Below, piece after piece: positions 11,309 to 22,449 of a stretch of 64,000 nt of DNA. How positions within the stretch are numbered: position 1 is the first letter of the stretch; each line of letters begins with the position of its first letter. This stretch comes from Leucocoprinus leucothites (Eukaryota > Basidiomycota > Agaricomycetes > Agaricales > Agaricaceae), in assembly GCA_013368445.1 (NCBI GenBank), contig JAACJO010000008.1, forward strand, positions 1,550,001-1,614,000, written 5' to 3'. The translations under genes were made by a program, and so were the position numbers. Under the pieces are notes generated by a model that made no database searches, was not told the DNA's origin, and saw only the letters and a program-made list of their open reading frames with translations.

Positions 11309-12409
11309 CGTTTCTTCAAGAATGAAGGATGTGGAGCGCCCTATCGAGTGTTATATATCGCGAGGTATTTCTTCTATTGATGGAAACCAGCTCAACAGAT
11401 GGTCGCTGGGACTGTAAGTGCTACACAGATCGTGGTTTCTTGGCTTTCCCTTAGTGACAACACAGGTTACAGGTAACTGACTGTGTCACCGCGACCTAAA
11501 GTCGCAGATTAATCATAGTAGAAGATTATGCTATGCCGCATGCTGGACTGAAGGTTCGCGAGGGCTGTCACCAGAGGAATTTGAAGCTGGAAGGTGGGAG
11601 AGTTGGGAATTCAAGCCAAGTCAAAGTGTCGCCTCAACTTGCCACTCCTCCTCCTCTGAGTCTCCAGAAATCCTGTTAGATACAGTCTGAGAGAAACGTG
11701 CGGGTAGTCAATGATATATTGATACAATGATGCGTCGAGCGCCCGGTGGGCAGAATCATCATGACCATCGGGTTGTAAGGCAGACCTTGTCACGGTTGTC
11801 GCTTAGCTTTATTTACAGCCCCTTGATTGAATCATTGATTGTGGTACTTACAGGTCCCTGTCACGTGACACTGCAGATAACGGGTCAGGCTCACCTTGAG
11901 TCCCTTGACAGACGCCTTACCCTCTAAGCTCTCCTGCGCTGTTGTGTCTTCCGCTCTGTGAGCTGCTCATGGTCTTCCTATTAGAATTGAATTCAGAAGA
12001 TTATCTTCGTAAATAATACTGAGCTCGAATTTTATTCATTACTATCTATCATATATACTCTAGTCTACATTCTATGTACCCCGTTTATTTGTCCTCCAAT
12101 GCCACGTCGTGTTCGCCGTGCATCGAGTCCTTTCTACGCCCACTTCTGTATCATATAGTATCTATTTCTTGGAATATGTCACACCCGGCCCCGACACCCT
12201 TTATTGCAATGTTACTACTCGAATACTGAAAACAAAGCCTCTCTACTCTGAGCGATGTCAGAGAATGCCGCACTGGTCGTTTACTTGTCATATCAAGCAC
12301 TTTGTCGAATTCGTGGTTGCAGATTTATCAAGTATACAGTGCCATTCAATCAGATTTAACGCATAGCAGGTAAAGACAGGCTTTTAGGTAAAAGATAACG
12401 CCAACTATT
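11309..12409. promoter_or_regulatory. Spacer between the tandem His-rich genes
   Basis: About 1.1 kb. TATATAA on the complement near 11350-11358 is about 45 nt upstream of copy A. A segment near 11398-11420 resembles one near 14180-14205 upstream of copy B, so the promoter was duplicated with the gene. No other gene is seen. Confidence 0.4.
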
Positions 12410-14072
12410 TCAAAGATCAAGGGTAACTCTCGCATTAGAAGTGCTAACATCAACGTTACCCCTCTTCTTCTCGTTGGAACCACCCCACTTAACATCACCG
12501 TCAACATATCCTCGAACGTTCCTATAACTCACATTACGACGTCTACCCCTTCCAGCCGGATCATCAACCTGATGCTCATGGACGATGGGGTTAAACAAGC
12601 CCGAGTGGGAATTTAACGAGAAATGGCCTTCGAACGTCGGGTGCAAACGGACATCTGCCGGACTATTTGAAGTAGAACCTCGGTGAGTCAATATCGAGTC
12701 GACGGGAGCATCACGGAATGTGACATCGAGACGGCTGTTTGAGGTATGGGTATTCACGAGGAAGTCTGGTTTGGAATCGGATACTCCTGCGTATCTCATA
12801 TCGTTGAGGTTAATGTCTGCCTTGAGAGGGCTAGGGTTTATGGTCAGATAAGATGATATTCAAAGGCCGATTGTGTCGGGACACGAGACATACCCGTTAC
12901 TGGTATTGATAGACATCTTCGCCTGGTCTGACATTACTTGATTGAGATCGACGGTGACGTCGACACGAGCATTGGAAGTAGCAATAACGAAGTCGTCGGA
13001 AGAGTTAAAGTGGCCTTCAATCGGGGCATTTGATGTACGAATGGTCGCCCGATCCGTAGATACAGACTAGAGAAGGATTGAGCTTCTGAAATACTGCAAA
13101 ATCGGATTCGAGTGAATTACTCACTTTGACTCTGATGCCACCATTAGAGCCGTGCAAGCTCAAGTCATCAAAGTAAACCTTGCCTTGAAGGTCGTCGAGT
13201 TCGTGGTTGGCATTGACGACGTTTGTCTCGAATCGATTAATGAAGGGATGACTTTCAGGAAGTTCAATGAGGACATCATATCGGACCTGACTGTAGCGGG
13301 GCCCCGGTCTAACAGGGTTCTGAATCCAGGAAGAACATCAGAGGTCCGAGGCTCGGTAAGATTCGATACCCAACACTCACAAAGATACCAACACCAGACT
13401 CCCCGTCCTTTCGTTTCAAAGAGCAGACGATCGTATCTGCAGCATCATCTCTCCCAGGCCAACGCCTCCTATGCAGGCTAGTCGAGATAGAGAACTTGAC
13501 GGAGTCAGTGCCTGTAGAGGTAACGACCTTCACTGATCCATGGAGCCATGCCCCAGCAGATAACAGGAGGAGCGTCTGAGAGGGCGAATCAATCTCAAAC
13601 TCGGTGAGGCTCGGACCAGGGCCATCCTTCAACGGTTCATCGCATGCCACCAGATCAATGTCATGCGGAAGCGGATAATCCAGGCTTTGGTTTGCAGGTC
13701 CAACACTCCACTGCTGTCCGGAGTTATTCATGAGAGCCGAATAGTGAGAGTAATAATTGAACGTACATGAGGCTTTGGACCGTACCTATATCGGTGGCCT
13801 AAGTATATTAACTGCCTCATTAGACAGCCGAGAAGAACCCAAAATATGATCGCGAATATGAACGCCTTAAGGAAGCGGCATCGTGGCCTACTTCTGACCA
13901 CAACTACTGTACTAGGATAGTGCGGATGAACGGTGTAGGGGCCAGTATGGTGTTCTGGATGCTTGTAGTGGTGGTGATGATGGGAATGGTGGTGGTTTGT
14001 CGTCCCGTAACTTGGTGGAGGAGTCGCGGCTCCGCCGTGGCCGTGAAAGAGAGCGTGACCGTCAGCGGACAT
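12410..14072 (-). CDS. His-rich single-pass membrane protein with DUF4097/DUF7330-like beta ectodomain (copy B)
   Basis: Five-exon paralogue of the gene at 9.6-11.3 kb with the same intron positions: exon 1 14072-13767, a 53-nt intron, then exon 2 starting QWSVGPANQSL, and a last exon from 12830 to the stop at 12410. The N-terminus has a shorter His tract (NHHHSHHHHHYKHPEHH), then a membrane segment (FLKAFIFAIIFWVLLGCL), then the beta-repeat region with VRYDVLIELPESHPFINRFE, TSNSPADV, the DDPAGRGRRR loop and the end VDVSTSNARVTLDL. The His tract length is the main difference between copies. Likely at the cell surface or in an endomembrane; ligand unknown. Metal binding by the His tail is inference. 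Confidence 0.75.
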
Positions 14073-15309
14073 TGCTTGAGGAATGAAGAATGTAGAGTTC
14101 CCTAATGGACGCTATATATCAACAGGTTATGTTTAAGTTTTGTTTTGTCAGGTCAGAGATAGCGATCAGTTTGACATATGGTCGGTGGGGCTGCGGACTG
14201 CAGGCGCTGCGGAGGTTAAGATGTGTTTCCTTTTCTTGGTGATATCCCGAGTTATAAGGGGTAAGTGTGGGATACAACGGTTACATCATAGACAGGGGCC
14301 TCCATAACCTGGATTTTCTTCATCAGCGAGCTACAACTGCGCAAGTTGCCCGCAGGCGTCAAAATCCGCATTAAACGAGCTCTGGTGGTTGAAAAATATA
14401 CCCGAGGCAACACAATTTTTTCAAAATGCTTCAGCTTAGTCCTACTCAACGACGATTCCAGCTAAGCCTCCTGCAGTCTTTGCCTTGACTTCTCCGACAG
14501 TAAAGGAGATCCAAGCGCTGAAGCTCATAAAAGTGCTGATTTTTTCAGTTCTTGCATGGTTAATTTGATTCTTCCCCTGGAATGTAAGCGGAACTTTGTC
14601 CCTGCCGTGGGCCAAGTCCCACCAAACGAGGTAAGCCCCAGAGCATGTGCACATCTTCTGAACATCCTTAGGAGAATACGATTGGAGGACGATATCATGC
14701 ATGACTCGTGGTAATCTTCTTTTCATCAAGGACCCAGTTTGACTGCGTATCAAGCTTTCAAGGCCCGCCCCTGCGAAGTATCAAGGCATGTGCTTCGAAA
14801 TAAATATAAAGTCCGCCTCCCGACCTGGTACCAGCGATGGTAACCCGATAATCAATTTCGATTATTGCGCGCTCGATGGTAACCACCCATTCTCTCGTCT
14901 AATTCAAACAAAAAGTTGTGTAGGAGCCTATGCTAATGAACGCTTTGGGTAGTCCTTCTATTTCAGTCTCGAACCTTCTCATATCTAACAGCTATTTTGC
15001 ACACAAGCACAGCACAGGAAAAAAGTAGTGTAGGTTTGATATATCAAGTACTTCTGAAGAAGTATTGGTGGAGATAGAGGCGGACGCATCGACACTTCTT
15101 GTTCCATCCACAGGGGCACGGGATAACCAATGTAGTACGCCCACGAGGCAGAAGAACCCAGACGTTGATGGCTGTTCTGTCAATTTCAGTGGTGGTCTTT
15201 TCCTCTTACACTCAGAGTGGCGTCCCGACGTATAAAGACTTTCGAGGCTCTAGCTGATCCCACGACCCCCCTCTCTTCTACCCCTTCTACGCCGCCGTAT
15301 TGCTCTGCG
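14073..15309. other. Intergenic; unsupported ORF at 14442-14753 (-)
   Basis: About 1.2 kb. TATATATC-like sequence near 14110 (complement) is placed for copy B. A 103-codon reverse ORF at 14442-14753 is fairly protein-like but has no recognised domain and no partner exon. Nothing else is seen. Confidence 0.35.
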
Positions 15310-16231
15310 ATGCCCAACCTAAACATCAGAACTGGTCCCGCCCCGTCCGGTGAAGCCTTATCACGCCACGATCAGTACTATATCTCAGGCGGCGACCTTC
15401 ACTTTCTGGTGCGCATAATCACTCTCTGCTCGTTCGTTGACCCTGACCGACTAATATCTTGGCAGCTTCGACGAACACACTTCCGTGTTCACTCGTATTT
15501 CTTCCGTCGGGAGTCCAAATATTGGAACGCTCGGCTAGCTGGACCTGTGTCTCCAGGTGATAACCCTAAACCACCCGGAACTCATGAATCGACCGCCTTC
15601 CTTGTAAATGAGGACCCAGAAGATTTTGCCACCTTCTTATGGGTATTCTACAATCCGTATGTCGCTATCCTTCCATAAATGATTCACTACTGACATGAGA
15701 TACAGAAAATACAGCCTCTATCAGGCCCCTCTAAATAAATGGATTACGATTCTCCGATTAGCCACTCTATGGGAATGTCCGGGAGTCCGCGACCTTGCCA
15801 TCTCGTTCATCGACAAAATATCCATGGAAACTGTCCAAAGGATAAAAATCTATCAAGAGTACAAAGTTCCACGCGAACATCTCCTTCCACTCTATATTGA
15901 ATTAGCAACTCGTGAAAAGATGCTGGAGCGCGAAGAGTTCCGTATCCTTGACGCGGATACTTTGTTTTCGATCGTCAGGGCGCGCGAAATGCTTCGCGCT
16001 CCACTTCCAGCTGATGGTGGTAGAAACAGAGACGATTCGATAAGCCCGCTTCGGGAAGAGTTCACGGATGATGATAAGCGTAATATTGTGGCGACCGCGT
16101 TTGAGATCTCGGCTGAGCAGGTTCAAGCGTTGAAATTGAAAGGTGAGTGTCTCTGTGACTGTGTGGTGAGTTTCGAAACTTATCGTTGTGCTTTAGGGGG
16201 ACGTCCTGATACTGACAAAGGTGGATCCTGA
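15310..16231 (+). CDS. BTB/POZ domain protein 3
   Basis: Exons 15310-15408, 15466-15656, 15706-16142 and 16197-16231 give 253 residues. The ATG at 15310 (MPNLNIRT) is the first in-frame ATG; the frame is open upstream only from a GTG. BTB core: YYISGGDLHFL, then HFRVHSYFFRRESKYW and FATFLWVFYNP. The BACK-like half has LWECPGVRDLAISFIDKI, VQRIKIYQEYKV and LYIELATREKM. It stops soon after the BACK region with no long low-complexity tail. The last intron is 54 nt (divisible by three), so its retention would keep the same stop. Splice positions match BTB proteins 1, 4, 5 and 6. Confidence 0.85.
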
Positions 16232-17447
16232 TACCCGATTGAAGTGAGGTGTTGGACGGCTAGATCGGAAGCCGAGATAAAGGCCCGGGTGTTAGATGAT
16301 GAGTACAAACAATGAATAGAGTTTAGGGGCAGTTTCTGGAATCGCCTAGGAACTTTCTCTTTGCTCCTCCGCAGTCCCTTCTTCTTCGATGTTACTTAGT
16401 GACTCTCTTTTTTAGGTTGCTGAATCATTCTTGTCACATATTGAATGTACTTCTGGGTTGTTGGAATGAGTCAGATAGTCGCCTCGGCTTTGCTTTGAGG
16501 GTGCTCATACTTAAAGTTCTGGTCTTGTCGGCATTGGTGATATACTATGCTATAATTTCATCATCCCACGATCGAGTTACCCAGGGCTCCCGAGATTCAT
16601 TAATTCATCTCTCTTCCAGAACAACACCGAAGGTGAAAATTCCAGTGCTCTCGACGCTCATAATTCGCCTATGATCGTATTCAGTTGTCCACTTCCAAAC
16701 AGCAACAGCCGGCTTGGCCATGACAGCCGTCATATAGCCTCCTTAACATGCCCAGTGACCAACACAAGGAAGGAACAAGAACTTTGAAAAAGAAAGAAGT
16801 CACACATGACTACACAACTGGATCCCAATCAACACGCCTACTGCGCCCGGATCCATGCCTCGCCTGGTTAAGGGGTTCCGAAGACCTGGGAAGAACCTCG
16901 GACAACAATAGAAATACCCGAACGGTACAAAAGTGGAAGGCGCTGACGTCGAGAACGCCACAGCACGCCTCCTCTCGCTGCCTCGGCGCAAAACCTATGG
17001 CATCCATCAACATTAGCCTTCAAGCCGCTGTTGGGCGTTTTTGTTGACCATTCAACTCGTCGGTGGATTTGTCGTGCAGGTTCACTGATTCGAGGGGGTG
17101 AAACTGGAACGGGGTTCGAATTCTCATCATGAACACGTGTAAACCAGGTGTTTACGAGACGGCGTCTATGCTGTGTAGTATGTGTGCTCTTGATGTTTCT
17201 CGGTTGGGCGAGTAATGGTATGTTCTACATCACGCTGTTACGAGTTACAAGTCTCATTAACGAACATGAGGTAGATGCGTTAGATGGTGGATATCTTAGA
17301 AAGGTCATGGACTGCTTCTTGCTCCCGCAGTGGGTCAGATAAGAAGGCTTGATCCAAGGCTCTGGTCCGGTAGCTTAAACTCCCTGTCCCTCCCCTCCTC
17401 ATACCCGACTTTCTTCCTCCTTGATACGACTTCGCTTTCCCTCTATA
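16232..17447. other. Intergenic, left part of the duplicated BTB block
   Basis: About 1.2 kb with no gene. Its right part (17135-17356) is a diverged duplicate of 26045-26252; see the repeat entries. Confidence 0.55.
17135..17356 (+). repeat. Segmental duplicate, copy 1 (upstream flank of BTB 4)
   Basis: Aligns by eye to 26045-26252: both contain a CCAGGTGTT...CGGCGTCTAT stretch, then the identical catgaggtagatgcgttaga, then CTTCTTGCTCC and AGAAGGCTTGATCC / AGAAGGCTGATCC. The sequence is non-coding. Confidence 0.7.
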
Positions 17448-18434
17448 ATGGCCCCCAATAAAGACACGAACGTGCCCGCTCGTAGTCCTTCTCTTGCTCC
17501 TCACTCTGACTACTGGATTAAGGGTGCCGATCTACACTTACTGGTATGTTATGTATGGAAGCTGTACCGGTCTGTGTTTGCTGACGATACACGACAGTTG
17601 GGACATACTTTGTACCGAATCCACTCTCACTTTTTCATCCGAGAGTCGAAATTCTGGAAAAACAAGCTAGCGGGCCCGACCTCTCCTGGTGATGAGCCGC
17701 TTCTCGTTGGTACCAGCAGCACCAACGCGCTTGTTCTTGATGAGAGGCCTTTAGATTTCGACTGCTTTCTTTATGTTTTCTACAACAAGTACGTCTAACC
17801 TTCCCGTGGGAGTACCATTGCTGAATCTACCTCCTCTTGACATTGTGCAGCCGATTCGGTGATTACTCTCAACTCACGCTGAAGCAGTGGATCACTATCC
17901 TCCGCTACTCGACGAAATGGGATTTTCCCCATGTCAAGGAGCTTGCGGTGCGCTACATCGTAGACTTCGATATGGACGTCGTCGACCGCATTGTCCTCTA
18001 CCAAGAGAACAATCTTCCCGAAAGTTATCTTTTCCCTCTGTATATGCAAATCGCCTCTCGGGAGGATATGCTTTCCCTGGAAGAGTCGAAGATACTGGGT
18101 TACGACACCCTCGTTCTCATCCACCATGCCCGTGAACGTCTCAGGACTCCTGTCTCCCCGACCAACCGGCTCTTGAGCCCAATCCGCACGGACCTTACAC
18201 ATACCAATGTCATCGACATAGTGGCATCGACATTCAACATTTCGCTTGCAAGTGCGAATATAAGCCCCAATCCAGGTAACACGGTATTCCATTTCTCTTT
18301 GATACCTGACTCTTTGACTGACATATGTTGTGTTCCGTTTTGTAGGTCCCGACCCCAGCCCCAAACAAGGCTCCGCCGGAGGTCAGGCTAATAACAACGC
18401 CAACGGCACTGGAAAATCCAATAAAAAGAAGTGA
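17448..18434 (+). CDS. BTB/POZ domain protein 4
   Basis: Exons 17448-17543, 17598-17788, 17851-18275 and 18346-18434 join to 266 residues. BTB core: YWIKGADLHLL, then LGHTLYRIHSHFFIRESKFW and FDCFLYVFYNK. BACK-like half: KWDFPHVKELAVRYI, VDRIVLYQENNLP, LYMQIASREDML. A Gly/Asn-rich tail ends GTGKSNKKK. The second intron splits the Lys codon that replaces the usual Pro of FYNP. This gene is missing from the second copy of the surrounding block at 26 kb, where the two flanks lie about 60 nt apart. Confidence 0.87.
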
Positions 18435-19584
18435 AAGGGAGCAAGAGGATGCTGACGAAGGGTTTGATTCGGACGGATGGGACTACGATGACGTGAAGTC
18501 CAATGTCGCTTCACTGGGCTCGGATTGGGATGACGCTTGGGACATTGATGATTCTGTTGTATCAGCTTCATCGGCTTTGTAACATGTTTTCTTGGTTGTA
18601 TCACTACGTTTGTTGGTCTGTTGTAGGTTACGCTTGTACTCATATATTTATGACTCAAATTTTCTTCATTTTCGTTATCCGAATGAGAGGTATGGGTCTA
18701 CAGTGGCGATGTTATGACCGGACTGGGCCAGAGGGTTTTGCTTTACCCTTTAGGCTGTGTTCGAGCCGGTGCTTGTCTGATACAGTCAGAAGAAGTATCA
18801 GAGGCTGCGGCGAGCAGTAACCACAGCACTTTTCATTTCACTGCTATGATGGGACTGATATACCAGATCCGCTGAGGTCTCTACCAAGTAAACCCTGGAG
18901 CACTCCACCTTTGTCACTGATCAATCGATCAAGCTGGACTGATGTAGAAGTTATTTTTGATTTTCGATCGATCGCTACTTGTTTGGTCTGGGAAGTTGAG
19001 AGTTAGGGGTAGAATGGGAGGTCCGGAAGACCGCCGCTTTGAACCCAACTTCAAACTTTCCACGAGTCTGTAAAACGCTTACTGGAATTTCTGCACACGC
19101 CCAGGGACATGGCCATCAGAGACGGGGCTGAAGCGAATTAGTCGGAGGTTGAATTTTCCATCAGAGCGGAAGTAACGGTCGATTTCGAATCTCTCGTTGT
19201 CCCGCTCATTTTAACCTCCTTGGAACAAGAGTTTCTGCTTCCAAAGACCATCGAAGATTCGAGATTCAAGACGTACAGAACCATGCAGCGCGACAATGTG
19301 TATCATCAGCAAGCTCTCAGTCTTACGTTGGTCCAGTGTAAAAAATTGTCAGGGTATCGCTGCCTCATGTCGATCGGAACAATGGGATAAAAACTCTCCG
19401 TAGGATTTGAGTAATAATTCGTCGGAAACGTGTTGGATACCCCTACACGTGTACCCCATTATTGCCTTCAACTCAAATACCGAGGACCTGCACGAAAAAT
19501 TTCACCTCACCAACTCTCTTCTCTCCCACCTCCCACCTCCCCCCTCCCATCTTACGCGCAACAAGGCGCTCCTCATCCTCGATT
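18435..19584. other. Intergenic, duplicated spacer
   Basis: About 1.1 kb. 18786-18862 is duplicated at 26311-26378, and 19330-19490 resembles 26745-26890 upstream of BTB 6 (shared CTGCCTCATGTC and CGTGTACCCCATTAT). No gene is seen. Confidence 0.5.
18786..18862 (+). repeat. Segmental duplicate, copy 1 (downstream flank of BTB 4)
   Basis: Matches 26311-26378: GAAGAAGTATCAG, CTGCGGCGA, CCACAGCACTTT and GATGGGACTGATAT occur in the same order in both. Confidence 0.7.
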
Positions 19585-20948
19585 ATGGCCCACCTACACT
19601 CTGACTCTGGCTTAGGCTTCCGTTCGTTAACACGTTATGAAGAATATTATCTTCCCGGTGGTGACCTCTTTCTGCTGGTGTGTTGCCACTTGTCACTAGT
19701 TGGCGTACGTCCTGCTGATGGTGCCGAGTTTAGGTCGAACAACATATTTTCCGAGTCCACAGATATTTCTTTGAGCGCGAGAGCACGTACTTCAAGGGCA
19801 AGCTAGCTACGCCTGCTGCACCCGGTAGTACACGCCCTGGCACGAATGAGTCTAATGCTATTCTCCTGGATGATGTACGAGTACACGAATTTGCACGATT
19901 CCTCTGGGTTTTCTATAATCCGTAAGCATTAATTTTCTGTCGTTTTTTGGATAGTCTATCTTATGATACTATAGCAAATACTCCCTCTACCATACTTCTG
20001 TCGCTGACTGGACAGCGATCCTGAACCTCGCGCACCGCTGGGCGTTTCCCGAGGTCAAGTCTCTCGCCGTTCGAGAGCTCGAAAAGCAGTCGATGCCTGA
20101 TATCGAACGTGTCGTTGTGTATCAAAATAATGACGTCGACCGCAACCTCCTCATCCGCTGCTATGCCGCTCTCTGTGAGCGTGACCAACCGATAACTCCC
20201 GCCGAGGGTCGTCGTATGGGAATTGATACCGCACTCACAATAGCACAGCTTCGTGAGATGGCCCGACGATCTCCCATCGACTGTCGCTCCCCCACGTCGG
20301 CAAACATCCGTGGAAATGAGCTCCAAACCCTCGTGCGGGAGTTGTTTGGTATCGCCACGCCCGTCAGAGATGATGACTCGATGCCTCATTCGCCACTAGG
20401 TGGACCGGTGAAAACCGTCCTATAACTTGCTCTCGAGTACTGTACTGATCTTGTATCTTGTTTGTTTTTCAATTTTAGCCTCCTTGCCTGTGGTCGGGAT
20501 CACCAGTAACGGCACAAACGGAACCTACGCAACCAAGCCTACAGTCAATGGTACAACCTCCACCAACGAGAGCGACGGCGCAGACGGTCACACCAGCAAC
20601 AACTCCGCCCCCACCCGTCCGAACGGCCACCCCGCCTTTACCAGCAGCACCAGCGCAGTCGGAACCGGAGGTGCAACCTCTGGATCCAACACCGCCCCCT
20701 CCGCCCCTCCCGGAAAAAACGGGACGGCTACAGGTCATAACAAACCCGGCACTGGCCAAGGTCAACCTGGCAACGGAAACATCTCGTCCCTCAACTCCCG
20801 GCCCGGAAACACCAACAACGGGACCAGAGAAGGAGAAGAAAAAGAAAAAGAAGGTGGGAAAGAAGGCGGTAGCGGAGAAGGTGGCAGCGGAGAAGGCGGA
20901 GACAGCAACGCCAAAGGCCGACGAAAAGGAATCAAACGCGGCAACTGA
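19585..20948 (+). CDS. BTB/POZ domain protein 5 (Asn/Gly-rich tail form)
   Basis: Exons 19585-19677, 19734-19921, 19975-20399 and 20479-20948 join to 391 residues. BTB core: YYLPGGDLFLL, VEQHIFRVHRYFFERESTYF, FARFLWVFYNP. BACK-like half: WAFPEVKSLAVRELEKQSM, IERVVVYQNNDVDRNLL, YAALCERDQPIT, RMGIDTALTIAQLREMARR. The tail is rich in Asn, Gly, Thr and Ser, then Glu/Lys, and ends IKRGN. I prefer this frame because paralogue BTB 6 keeps the same tail frame (REGEEK motif, end in GN). A second donor 8 nt downstream opens a different 305-codon tail, described separately. Paralogue and likely duplicate partner of BTB 6 at 27-28.3 kb. Confidence 0.82.
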
Positions 20949-21393
20949 GGCAGAGGCAACACTGCAATCTCAGCAGCAGCCGCAGGAGGGACAGAAGGAT
21001 GACGCGACGGTTTTGGTAGACTTGGATAAGAAGGATGATGTTACTGTTTCGCAGCAGGGAAATGGGGCTGGATCCTCTGGAGCTCCTAAGAGTGATGTAT
21101 CATCTACTGGTGCTAATGACGGTGAGGGAGAGAAAGCAAAGGCAAAGGCGGGATCTACTACAGGTGGAGACGGTGTTTCGACGGACATTCCCAGTACTAC
21201 TACTGACCCTACGCAGGCCAATGATGCCAAGGCCGACCCAAAAGCAAACCCAACTACCCTTTATAAGCCCTCTGACCCCCCGGCTTCTCCAACTACAAGA
21301 AAGAGTCAACTTGACAACGCTGACTTCTTGAAGTCGCCTCAGGAAAAGGAGAAGACGACATTGGGCTTTAATTTGTCAAAGCTTGGTTTTTGA
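20479..21393 (+). other. Alternative 3' exon frame of BTB 5 (Pro/Lys/Ala-rich tail)
   Basis: If the donor at 20408 (CCG|GTGAAA) is used instead of 20400 (CTAG|GTGGAC) with the same acceptor, the BTB 5 coding region stays open to 21393 and gives a 542-residue protein. The alternative tail is Pro-rich, then a Lys/Ala/Glu stretch (KEKKKKKKVGKKAVAEK), then acidic-Ser/Thr sequence ending TLGFNLSKLGF. The part from 20949 to 21393, beyond the stop of the other frame, is strikingly protein-like. Paralogue BTB 6 does not keep this frame open (TGA within about 16 codons). Either form, or both, could be real. Confidence 0.5.
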
Positions 21394-22449
21394 TAGCCAT
21401 GATGGTCTAACTTTTGCAATGACTTGTTGTAACGCCACATCTGTATTCTCCTCACGTACTCGCAATGCTTTATCATGATTTCTGAAACCTAGTAATCTCA
21501 CGGAGAAATGTCTGGAATTGCTCCTTTTCATTCCATGATATCCATCTCCTTGCAATGACCTCCACCTGCCCGCTTTGTCGACTACATGCGTTCGTTCATT
21601 ACGGGTGTAATCTCGGAGGGCGGATCACCCGCGCCGCACTTTCGAGCCTCAGCTCCGATCTCAGTGGAATTCATAAATCTCGAATGCTGACGCAGTTACA
21701 CCGGCATGGCCGTTTGGAGTCAAGTAAAATAAGGGCTGGGGAATAGGTTTAGAATAGTTACAGATGGCTACGCACCAGCCTCTACGACTCATATCCTATT
21801 TATAACGTCGGGCGTCATTTCATGCCAAGCCAAAATAGGAGCCTCAGAGGTCAGACTTCAAGATTCACCAAAAGCTACGGGCGATCTTATGAAGATGAAC
21901 ACACCAGAGTCAATCGTTCCTTGCTGGAACATTCATGAGAGATTCGAGCCTGTTCAGAGCCAGACATCACACGAACGAATTGTGAGGTTGTTAGGATCGT
22001 ATGTTACCGTGGGGAAATGCTGATCGAACCCATCCAAAAATATACTCAGCATTCCCTTTACGACTCCCGATTCAGTCTTATATCCCATGCTTGCTCGAGT
22101 CAAATACATACCAAGGCGCGGCACGCAACTTGGCGTTCCCCGCTCAAAACAGTAGGGTAGGCCTGACACAGCGTTCCCCGAGAAGACATCGGTGAAACTA
22201 GGGACGGCCTAACTGCAAAGGGGTGAGCGAGCAGTTGATTGTTTCATGAGCGCCATGACGCTTCTCCCACAAGATTTCTCGGGTGTCCCTCCTTTTTGGA
22301 TGTGGAGATGAACTGGCCGAAGGCAATGGATGACCAATATCTTTCTCATACTCTGCTCCCAGGTCTCCACTAAAGGGTATATAATCTGGAACTCCAGGAA
22401 TTAATGTCTGCATTCATTCTCTGCAACCTTCTGCCAATACCTTACCGTC
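21394..22449. promoter_or_regulatory. Spacer with TATA box of P450 A
   Basis: About 1.05 kb with no gene recognised. TATATAAT at about 22378-22385 lies some 65-70 nt upstream of the P450 ATG. Confidence 0.45.

Noticed and set aside
11108..11380. Valine/methionine-rich + strand ORF that looks like a membrane protein
   Set aside because: It is the antisense shadow of the CAC/CAT histidine repeat in copy A exon 1.
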